From Aureispira sp045105775 (GTDB lineage: Bacteria > Bacteroidota > Bacteroidia > Chitinophagales > Saprospiraceae), in NCBI GenBank assembly GCA_045105775.1, contig JBGCDW010000086.1:1-6168 (forward strand): 6,168 nucleotides of DNA, read 5' to 3'. This document shows positions 1-5,515 of this stretch, in pieces. Below the pieces are notes generated by a model. That model saw only the letters and a list, made by a program, of their open reading frames with translations. It was not told where the DNA came from and did not search any database. How positions within the stretch are numbered: the stretch's first letter is position 1; each line of letters starts with the position of its first letter. The translations under genes and the position numbers were made by a program.

Positions 1-24
1 ACTTTTACTTACGTGAGCCCTTCG

Positions 25-49
25 GGGTTGTACCTTTTAGGTACAACCC
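25..49. repeat. Perfect 10-bp inverted repeat (hairpin) in the upstream non-coding region
   Basis: Arms GGGTTGTACC (25-34) and GGTACAACCC (40-49) are perfectly complementary around a 5-base loop TTTTA. Smaller hairpins flank it: CCC-TTC-GGG at 18-26, which competes with the left arm, and TCGC-TTT-GCGA at 57-67. The cluster is more GC-rich than its surroundings. No T-run directly follows, so it is not a standard intrinsic terminator on the plus strand. It could be an intergenic palindromic repeat, the 3' end of an upstream transcript or a structured RNA; the sequence alone does not decide. Confidence 0.7.
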
Positions 50-171
50 ACGCAGATCGCTTTGCGAGTGCCTTGATTGATGAAAAAACCTTACTTTTTG
101 TCTCTGTACAACTCCAGTCGTGATAATGTCTAGTGTAGAAAGCCTATTTTAAAAATATGCCACAAAATAGT

Positions 172-179
172 TATTTTTG
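172..179 (+). promoter_or_regulatory. Likely -7 promoter element for the TonB-dependent receptor gene
   Basis: TATTTTTG matches the Bacteroidota -7 consensus TAnnTTTG exactly. The -33 box is weak: the best candidate is TTTT at 147-150, 21 bp upstream, instead of TTTG. Transcription would begin around 184-187 and leave a 5' leader of about 55 bases before the ATG at 242. No clear Shine-Dalgarno sequence precedes that ATG, which is normal for this phylum. Confidence 0.5.
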
Positions 180-241
180 TACGTTCCTACTCAACAACTA
201 ACTCAAGCATTTTTACCAGCGTCAATTATACACTACCCGTT

Positions 242-2590
242 ATGACTATAAAGAACCAACTCCTTCTGGCTTTCCTTTTTTTGTTGTTGCCTATAACTGT
301 TTGGACACAAACCACAATTAACGGAACGGTTACAGATGCCTTGTCTCAGGAACCACTGATTGGGGTAACCATACAATTAAAGAGTGATCCCAACCAAGGA
401 GCCGTTACCGATATAGATGGCAAATACTCTATGAATATTTCCACCACGCCAGATACGCTTGTTTTTCGCTATACAGGATATGCTATCACAGAGCGTATTG
501 TAGAAATAGGTGAAGTGCCCAGTTTGACTATTGATGTAGCACTCCCTCTAGCTAGTCTTACGGCCACCACTATTATTGTAACCGATGGGAAATATGAAAA
601 AAAATTAGAAGAAAGTACGGTTTCCGTTGACGTTATTGGCGAACAACAAATAGAAAACAACAACCTCACCAGTTTGGATGAAATTGTCAAAAAAGCTTCG
701 GGTGTTCAAATTACAGATGGCCAAATCAGTATTCGAGGAGGCGCAGGATATGCCTATGGCGTAGGAAGTCGGGTGATTTTTTTGGTAGATGGACAGCCTT
801 TGTTATCGGCCGAATTGAGCGATGTCAAATGGAATTTTATGCCGATTGAGAATGCCCAACAAATAGAAATTATCAAAGGCTCTGCTTCGGTTTTGTATGG
901 ATCGGGCGCGCTCAATGGCGTGATTAACCTACGAACAGCTTATCCCAAAGGAGACAGTGCTTATACCGCTTTTTCGATGTATGCAGGCATTTTTGACCAA
1001 CCAAGAATAGATTCTATGGGCTGGTATGATCCCAAGGTGGACGGGCGTTCGGCACAGCCAGGTTTTGCAGGCTTGTACTTTGCCCATAGAGAGAAAATTC
1101 ATCCCAATGTTGATTTGGTTTTGGGCGGCAATTTTCACTTACAAAACAGCTATTTTAGAGGAGCCGATGAACGCCGTTTCCGTTTTAATTTTAGTACTCG
1201 CATTCGTCCTCCCAAGGCTGATGGGCGTGTTTCTTTTGGCATCAACGGTAACTTGATGTATCATGAGAATGGGGTGTTTTTTATGGCAAAAGATATGGCT
1301 GATAATGCCTATGAGAATCTCAGTGAAATTTTTAGAGATCGTTATTATTCCATCACCTTAGATCCTTATGTTACTATTTTTGATAAAAAAGAAAACAAAC
1401 ATGATCTGAGAGGCCGCTGGTTTAGAATTTCCAAATTGCAAGAACAAGCCGATTCAGAGGCCGATATTGTTAGTTTAGAATATCAATTTCAACGCACCTT
1501 TAAGGGCGACTGGATTGTGACGGCTGGAACAATGGGACAATATCTAAATGTGAATAGTATTTTGTTTGCGGATGCGGATGCTGATTTTTGGGAACGCGAA
1601 CTATTTACAGCAGGTTCTGGAGCCTTGTATGCACAACTTGATAAGAAGTTTTGGAATAAATTGAGTGCTACGGTTGGCGTGCGTTGGGAGGGGTTTGTGT
1701 TTGATACTAGTGTGGTAAGTTCACTGCCAATTATTCGTGCAGGGCTCAATTTTGAGGCCAGTCCCAACGATTTTATCCGCGCCTCGTATGGACAGGGCTT
1801 TCGATTGCCCTCTATGGGAGAACGCTATTTTAATGAGCGCATTCCCAATACTTTTGTGGGTATTTATCCCAATCCAGACTTGCAAGCAGAGACGGGCTGG
1901 ACGGCAGAGTTGGCTTATCGACGTTTGTTTGGTGGCAAACGCTTCAAGCTTTATGTAGATTTGGCTTTCTTTCTGATGGAGTATGACAATATGGTAGAAT
2001 TTACCTTAGGAAGTTTTCCCCAAGGGCCAGGTTTTAGTTTTGTCAACGTGAGCAAGGCCAGAATTGGTGGTTGGGAAATTTCAACACAAGGTGAAATTCG
2101 CATCGGGAAAATACCGTTGCGCTTATGGGGTGGCTACACCTACAGCTTTCCTGGAGATTTGAGTTCCGATACCAGTCGCTTACGCAATTATGGCACCTTT
2201 GTACAAGAAATGTTTTCAACCTTCACCAAACGCGTAGAGCGTGAGCAATATCCTGATATTCTCAAATATCGTCGCCTGCATACCTTACGATTTGATGTAG
2301 AAACGGAATGGAACGGTTTTACCATAGGTACAGCCATCAATTACAGCAGTTATATGCATCGGATAGATTTGTTGTTTGAATTTGATTTGATTAGCAAAGG
2401 GGTGGGAGCGTTTAGAAGTATTCACAATCAAGGATATTGGCTCTGGGATTGGCGTTTGGGCTATGCTTTTAATCGCAAACAACGCATTAATTTAGTGATA
2501 CAAAACATTCTAAATGAAGAATATGCCACCCGGCCTGCCCAAATGGGCGCACCCAGAAGCTTTTCATTGAAGTATAGTCATGTTTTTTAG
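242..2590 (+). CDS. TonB-dependent outer-membrane receptor with carboxypeptidase-regulatory-like N-domain
   Basis: A 782-residue outer-membrane transporter that would import a scarce nutrient using TonB-ExbBD energy. Residues 1-22 form a signal peptide (K4, then a Leu/Phe-rich core) with probable cleavage just before Q23. Residues about 25-101 are a CarboxypepD_reg-like beta-sandwich (INGTVTD start, TDIDGKYSM). The plug spans about 122-235, with SIRGG at 163-167, FLVDGQPL at 180-187 and the IEIIKGSASVLYGSGALNGVINL-type block at 208-230. The rest is the 22-strand barrel, with GFRLPSMGERYF near 519, NPDL about 25 residues later, the C-terminal NILNEEYATRP block and a terminal Phe typical of outer-membrane proteins. 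It is shorter than SusC proteins and has no SusD neighbour, so a siderophore, cobalamin or metal complex is more likely than a glycan. The substrate cannot be read from the sequence. The gene appears intact and probably monocistronic. Confidence 0.95.
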   Translation: MTIKNQLLLAFLFLLLPITVWTQTTINGTVTDALSQEPLIGVTIQLKSDPNQGAVTDIDGKYSMNISTTPDTLVFRYTGYAITERIVEIGEVPSLTIDVALPLASLTATTIIVTDGKYEKKLEESTVSVDVIGEQQIENNNLTSLDEIVKKASGVQITDGQISIRGGAGYAYGVGSRVIFLVDGQPLLSAELSDVKWNFMPIENAQQIEIIKGSASVLYGSGALNGVINLRTAYPKGDSAYTAFSMYAGIFDQPRIDSMGWYDPKVDGRSAQPGFAGLYFAHREKIHPNVDLVLGGNFHLQNSYFRGADERRFRFNFSTRIRPPKADGRVSFGINGNLMYHENGVFFMAKDMADNAYENLSEIFRDRYYSITLDPYVTIFDKKENKHDLRGRWFRISKLQEQADSEADIVSLEYQFQRTFKGDWIVTAGTMGQYLNVNSILFADADADFWERELFTAGSGALYAQLDKKFWNKLSATVGVRWEGFVFDTSVVSSLPIIRAGLNFEASPNDFIRASYGQGFRLPSMGERYFNERIPNTFVGIYPNPDLQAETGWTAELAYRRLFGGKRFKLYVDLAFFLMEYDNMVEFTLGSFPQGPGFSFVNVSKARIGGWEISTQGEIRIGKIPLRLWGGYTYSFPGDLSSDTSRLRNYGTFVQEMFSTFTKRVEREQYPDILKYRRLHTLRFDVETEWNGFTIGTAINYSSYMHRIDLLFEFDLISKGVGAFRSIHNQGYWLWDWRLGYAFNRKQRINLVIQNILNEEYATRPAQMGAPRSFSLKYSHVF

Positions 2591-2614
2591 AGAATTAGCA
2601 TGATTTCTTATAAT

Positions 2615-2641
2615 AAAAGTTGTAAAATTAGGCAACTTTTT
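2615..2641 (+). terminator. AT-rich hairpin after the receptor gene, possible terminator
   Basis: AAAAGTTG (2615-2622) pairs perfectly with CAACTTTT (2633-2640) across a 10-base loop. Its right arm ends in a T-run of five (2637-2641). It lies 25 bp after the receptor stop codon. The stem has only two G-C pairs, so it would be a weak intrinsic terminator. Its position fits one, and it separates the receptor gene from the following DUF4160 cassette. Confidence 0.5.
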
Positions 2642-2666
2642 GTACAATGTATTTAATAGATTAAAA

Positions 2667-2883
2667 ATGCCTTGCATCAAGATAATTGATTCTATCAAAA
2701 TTGATATGTACTCAAGAGATCACAGTCCCCCACATTTTCATGTGATGTATGCAGAATTTGAAGAGTTGATAGAAATAAAATCGTTAGAAACTCATACTGG
2801 TTCTATTCCTAAGAAACAATGAAAAAAAGTTATTCATTGGGCCTCTGCCAAACAAGTGGTTAGAATTTAATCCCAATCATTAA
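2667..2883 (+). pseudogene. DUF4160 protein, disrupted by an in-frame TGA and a frameshift
   Basis: The ATG at 2667 opens a frame with the family hallmark: MPCIKIIDSIKI, then SRDHSPPHFHVMYAEFEEL. After 51 residues, ending in SIPKKQ, the frame meets TGA at 2820-2822, where family members usually have Leu (TTA to TGA is one substitution). Past the TGA the same frame continues KKVIHWASAK, the expected family continuation. The conserved tail then appears in another frame: KWLEFNPNH and stop TAA at 2854-2883. The W-to-W distance is about six residues shorter than family members as I remember them, so a small deletion (about 17 bp) is the likely cause of the shift. DUF4160 proteins are small, of unknown biochemistry, and often sit directly before DUF2442 genes, as here (9-bp gap). 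A truncated 51-residue product could still be made. Two assembly errors are the alternative. Confidence 0.8.
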
Positions 2884-2884
2884 T

Positions 2885-2888
2885 GGAG
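2885..2888 (+). promoter_or_regulatory. Shine-Dalgarno-like GGAG before the DUF2442-XRE gene
   Basis: GGAG sits four bases before the ATG at 2893, directly after the stop codon of the DUF4160 remnant. It is one of the few purine-rich start signals in the window and supports ATG 2893 as the start. It also suggests that translation was coupled to the gene upstream. The spacing is on the short side. Confidence 0.4.
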
Positions 2889-2892
2889 TATT

Positions 2893-3402
2893 ATGAGAAC
2901 AGTTAAGCGAATTATTAAAATACACGAAATAGAAGGGTTTACAATTACAGCATTATTCAATAATGGAGAGTCTAGAGTTATTAATTTTGAGACTTTATTA
3001 AAGCATTGGAATGTTAAAAAAGGAGCTGTTGAATTTGCTTTGACTTTTGAAGAAAATTTTAAACAGGTTAAGTTAATTGATGGTACGCTTGTGTGGGAAA
3101 ATGTTATAATTAATTCAACAGATGAAGATGGAGCGATGGTTTCTTATCCGTTTGATATTGATCCAATTACATTGTATGAAAACAGTATAATGGATGAGAC
3201 TAGAAAAATAGATATAGGCTTGATGATTAAACAATCAAGAAAAGAACAGGGACTAACACAAGAAGAATTGGCCGTTAGAAGTGGCACTTCTAAACACTAT
3301 ATTTCGCGTATTGAAAATAACAAAACGGGTATAGAATTATTAACACTGGTGAAAATTGTGGAAGGAGGTCTAGGAAAGCGTATTCAAATATCTATTTTAT
3401 AA
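2893..3402 (+). CDS. DUF2442 domain fused to XRE-type helix-turn-helix (antitoxin-like regulator)
   Basis: A 169-residue, two-domain protein. Residues 1 to about 98 match DUF2442 (NE0471 N-terminal-like): KRIIKIHEIEG, FNNGESRVINFETLL, FKQVKLIDGTLVWEN and the closing FDIDPITLYENS at 87-98. Residues about 107-165 are a lambda-repressor/Cro-type HTH with QSRKEQGLTQEELAVRSGTS (helices 1-2) and KHYISRIENN (recognition helix), ending GLGKRIQISIL as in HigA-like antitoxins. Nitrosomonas europaea NE0471 has the same two-domain order. The gene follows a DUF4160 remnant by 9 bp, the usual pairing, and probably represses its own operon. The HTH makes it the DNA-binding partner; calling it an antitoxin is inference. 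Third codon positions are AT-richer than in the flanking receptor and recO genes, which suggests transfer. The frame is intact although the partner is broken. Confidence 0.88.
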   Translation: MRTVKRIIKIHEIEGFTITALFNNGESRVINFETLLKHWNVKKGAVEFALTFEENFKQVKLIDGTLVWENVIINSTDEDGAMVSYPFDIDPITLYENSIMDETRKIDIGLMIKQSRKEQGLTQEELAVRSGTSKHYISRIENNKTGIELLTLVKIVEGGLGKRIQISIL

Positions 3403-3457
3403 ATGAATTATATAATAACCGTTCATCCTAGTTGTGTAACTACTCAACATCCAATCC

Positions 3458-4186
3458 ATGCTCAAAAAAGTAGAGGCAGTTATTGTCAAGGCCATTAAGT
3501 ATTCAGAAACCAGTATTATTTGTAATGCGTACACCAATGAATTGGGCTTACGAACCTATATTATCAATGGGGTAAGAAAGAAAAACAGTCGCATTAGCCC
3601 TGCCTTGTTGCAACCCATGGCCTTGGTCGATTTGGTGGTTTATCACAATGAGGACAAGGATGTTAATCGCATCAAAGAGATTAAGCCCAGCTATATTTAT
3701 CAGCGTATCCCTTTTGAGGTAGCTTATGGAGCCATTGGCTTGTTTATGACGGAGGTTGTACAAAAGACCTTAAGAGAGCCAGAATCACAGCCCCATGTAT
3801 TTGAATTTCTAAAGCAGTGCTATGTTCAACTGGATCAAACGGCTACCAAAATTGCCAATTACCCCATTTGGTTTTTAGCACATTTTGCTGCTTATTTAGG
3901 CTTGAGTCCTAACATAGAGTCACTAACAGACGAGAGCGTATTTGATTATTCTATAGGAAGAATATTGGCCGAAGCACCCAGTGGGCATCATTATTATTTT
4001 TCTACACACAACACTCATTTATTGGCCGCTTTCTTGGAGTTGGATGTGGTTGGGAGTGCAGAATTGGACTTATCCAAGGAGGATAGAAGAAGCTTGCAGC
4101 AGGATTTATTGCATTATTATCAATATCATTTGGATAATTTTGGAACGCTCAATTCCATTGCCATTTTGCAAAGTGTTTTTGCTTAA
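3458..4186 (+). CDS. recO: DNA repair protein RecO
   Basis: A 242-residue RecO, which loads RecA onto SSB-coated single-stranded DNA with RecR in the RecF pathway and also anneals strands. The N-terminal OB fold is at about 1-80 (VEAVIVKAIKYSETSIICNAYT, then the TYIINGVRKKNSRISPALLQP block at 33-53, typical of the family). The helical C-terminal domain follows, with PIWFLAHFAAYLGLSPN at 136-152 and the closing GTLNSIAILQSVF at 229-241. The length is normal. The four zinc-binding cysteines found in some RecO proteins are absent: no Cys occurs in the 150-185 stretch. ATG 3458 is chosen because it gives the standard MLKKVEAVIVK start. The 55 bp before it show no strong promoter box. The stop codon overlaps the stop of the convergent GbsR-family gene. 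Confidence 0.93.
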   Translation: MLKKVEAVIVKAIKYSETSIICNAYTNELGLRTYIINGVRKKNSRISPALLQPMALVDLVVYHNEDKDVNRIKEIKPSYIYQRIPFEVAYGAIGLFMTEVVQKTLREPESQPHVFEFLKQCYVQLDQTATKIANYPIWFLAHFAAYLGLSPNIESLTDESVFDYSIGRILAEAPSGHHYYFSTHNTHLLAAFLELDVVGSAELDLSKEDRRSLQQDLLHYYQYHLDNFGTLNSIAILQSVFA

Positions 4187-4680
4187 ATCATCTTCATAAA
4201 GGTCTTCATCAACCAATTGGCATCTGATTCAATCATTTTATCCAAGGTTTTATCGGCTTTGGTAGCAAAGAGTTGAATCTCCTTGATAACTTCTAGGAAG
4301 GCTTCTTTTTCTTTAGAATTCCCTTCTACATGGCTCACATTGTCCAGAATCTTGATAACAGGCTCTAGTTCTTTTTTCTTTCTGTGAATGATAATTTGGC
4401 GGACTACTTTCCACATATCACGCTCACTAATAAAGTATTCTCTACGCTCTCCAGGTTTGAGTTGTTTGAACACCAAGCCCCAATCAATCAAGGCGCGAAT
4501 GTTCATATTGGCATTGCCTCTGGAGATTTTGAGCTTCTCCATGATGTCGTCGGCACACAAAGCCTCAGAGGAGATTAAGAGCAAGGCATGTACTTGTGCC
4601 ATGGTGCGATTAATTCCCCAATTAGAACCCAAGGTTCCCCATGCTTGTATAAATTCCTGTTTTGCTTCATCTATTTCCAT
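4183..4680 (-). CDS. GbsR/MarR-family transcriptional regulator
   Basis: A 165-residue winged-helix regulator. The opening (EAKQEFIQAWGTLGSNWGINRTMAQVHALLLI, residues 5-36) and the recognition-helix region (LKISRGNANMNIRALIDWGLV) are diagnostic of the GbsR branch of the MarR superfamily. The wing is at about 73-85 (KQLKPGERREYFI). The rest is helical and charged, as expected for a dimerisation region. The family's named member represses glycine-betaine synthesis genes in Bacillus, but Bacteroidota members have varied, mostly unknown targets, so no ligand is assigned. The gene is convergent with recO and overlaps it by TTAA (4183-4186). Upstream there is an exact Bacteroidota promoter and a palindrome covering its -33 box, which suggests autoregulation. 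The ATG at 4680 lies only four bases after the -7 element. Confidence 0.92.
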   Translation of the reverse strand: MEIDEAKQEFIQAWGTLGSNWGINRTMAQVHALLLISSEALCADDIMEKLKISRGNANMNIRALIDWGLVFKQLKPGERREYFISERDMWKVVRQIIIHRKKKELEPVIKILDNVSHVEGNSKEKEAFLEVIKEIQLFATKADKTLDKMIESDANWLMKTFMKMI

Positions 4681-4684
4681 ATTT

Positions 4685-4715
4685 CAAAGATACGCTTATT
4701 GAAGTTGTTTTCAAA
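4685..4715 (-). promoter_or_regulatory. Promoter of the GbsR-family gene, giving a near-leaderless transcript
   Basis: Read on the minus strand, TTTG (4715-4712) is followed by exactly 19 bp and then TATCTTTG (4692-4685), a perfect match to the Bacteroidota TTTG-N19-TAnnTTTG promoter. The -7 box ends four bases before the ATG (4680-4678). The expected transcription start therefore falls at or next to the start codon, leaving little or no leader. Confidence 0.7.
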
Positions 4716-4726
4716 AAATTTTGAAA
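4709..4726. promoter_or_regulatory. 18-bp perfect palindrome, candidate operator between divergent promoters
   Basis: TTTCAAAA-AA-TTTTGAAA has two perfect 8-bp arms and a 2-bp centre. The left arm contains the -33 box of the leftward promoter (CAAA, 4712-4715) and the right arm contains the -33 box of the rightward promoter (TTTG, 4720-4723). A dimeric winged-helix protein such as the adjacent GbsR-family regulator could bind here and block both promoters. That role is inferred from position and symmetry. The arms are AT-rich, so some symmetry could arise by chance. Confidence 0.5.
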
Positions 4727-4750
4727 GTATAATAAGTAGAAATACTTTTG
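4720..4750 (+). promoter_or_regulatory. Rightward promoter with no gene downstream (orphan or antisense)
   Basis: TTTG (4720-4723), 19 bp, then TACTTTTG (4743-4750) is a second exact Bacteroidota promoter, mirror-placed against the promoter of the GbsR-family gene. Transcription would begin near 4755 and run through the short spacer into the 3' end of the TOPRIM-like gene, antisense to it. No credible plus-strand ORF follows: there is only a GTG-started frame of 33 codons at 4793-4894. It may make an RNA, or be a leftover promoter whose gene was displaced. Confidence 0.5.
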
Positions 4751-4816
4751 ACCGTTAGAGGACAATTTAGGAGTAGGAATAGTTGATTAGGCGTGATTAG
4801 AAGTTATAAGCAAAAA

Positions 4817-5512
4817 TTACCAGTCTTCTTCTTCTATGACAATACCACTTTCACTAAGCTGTTGTACAAATCCTTCAAAACTGAGGTTGTATGAATAACT
4901 TTTGAGGAGCGTTTTGTTTTTTCTGTAATTGTTAGAACACGTTCTATAGTATTCAGGGTCTTTCTTATCAATGGTAAAATTCTCTTTTTTCTTTAGCCCT
5001 TCATTCAAGGACTTTAGGCAATTTTGATCCTTTTGGCTTTTTTTCTTATCCACATACAAGGGCAATAACCAACATTCTAAGGAGTTGACGGATACTGCAA
5101 AGATGATTTGTCGTTGATATTGTTGGTATACAGCTTCACCCATTAGTTCAATAAGCTTGATAATTACCTCAAAAAACAAGGCTTCTGAGCTAATTTGGCC
5201 TGCTGCATTTCTAGTCGGAACAGCATAAGGTGGCCTTACACTATCACCCCAAAATACATCGGTATCGATTTGAATAATGAGATAGTAATCTTCACCATTA
5301 TTCTCTAATGCTTCTCGGAAATTTTCGGAAGCACAATAGGCCATTACTTTGTGCCAATTGCCACTATTGGCCATTTTATTCTCATCAGTAGCATCTCTAG
5401 TAGGCTGTAGAGCATCCACAATAATATCTGGGGTATTAAAGTAACCACTCAAGATATTTTCCAAAACAATTTGATCGGTAATTCCTTCGCTAATCAAGCC
5501 AAATCTAACCAT
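4817..5512 (-). CDS. TOPRIM-like (DUF4276-like) protein, partner of the upstream ATPase
   Basis: A 231-residue soluble protein whose N-terminus resembles a TOPRIM fold. ISEGITDQIVLENIL (7-21) carries the acidic E-G-x-T-D motif (E9, D13). LIIQIDTDVFWGD (78-90) carries the D-x-D pair (D83, D85) after a hydrophobic strand. SVNSLECWLLPLY (141-153) has a Glu-Cys-Trp block like that of DUF4276/RloB-type proteins, and E146 could be a further metal ligand. In OLD, topoisomerase and primase families, such acidic residues bind magnesium for nucleic-acid cleavage. The C-terminal part (about 155-205) is Lys-rich and may contact nucleic acid. The gene follows the ATPase gene by three bases in the same frame and has no visible ribosome site, so it is probably translated by coupling. 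Paired ATPase/TOPRIM genes are common in anti-phage systems. Family assignment is from motif memory, and nuclease activity is inferred. Confidence 0.7.
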   Translation of the reverse strand: MVRFGLISEGITDQIVLENILSGYFNTPDIIVDALQPTRDATDENKMANSGNWHKVMAYCASENFREALENNGEDYYLIIQIDTDVFWGDSVRPPYAVPTRNAAGQISSEALFFEVIIKLIELMGEAVYQQYQRQIIFAVSVNSLECWLLPLYVDKKKSQKDQNCLKSLNEGLKKKENFTIDKKDPEYYRTCSNNYRKNKTLLKSYSYNLSFEGFVQQLSESGIVIEEEDW

Positions 5513-5515
5513 TGT

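Noticed and set aside
92..100. TACTTTTTG as a -7 promoter box
   Set aside because: It has three bases instead of two between TA and TTTG, and a better exact match lies closer to the gene at 172-179.
1489..1767. Long antisense and alternate-frame ORFs inside the receptor, recO, GbsR-family and ATPase genes
   Set aside because: They lie wholly or mostly within well-supported coding regions, show no family motifs and are best explained as shadows.
2640..2666. A TTG start nine codons before ATG 2667 for the DUF4160 protein
   Set aside because: The extra residues do not belong to the family, the TTG lies inside the terminator-like hairpin, and ATG 2667 gives the usual MPxIK start.
3429..3442. 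Palindrome TAGTT-GTGT-AACTA upstream of recO
   Set aside because: The arms are only 5 bp and AT-rich, with no promoter boxes around them; too weak to call an operator.
4784..4800. TGATTAG repeated twice with a 10-bp period
   Set aside because: Only two short copies in AT-rich DNA; expected by chance.
4793..4894. A 33-codon GTG-started plus-strand frame downstream of the orphan promoter
   Set aside because: It has no ribosome site, mostly overlaps the TOPRIM gene in antisense, and has a composition that mirrors the opposite strand's codons. It is not a credible gene.
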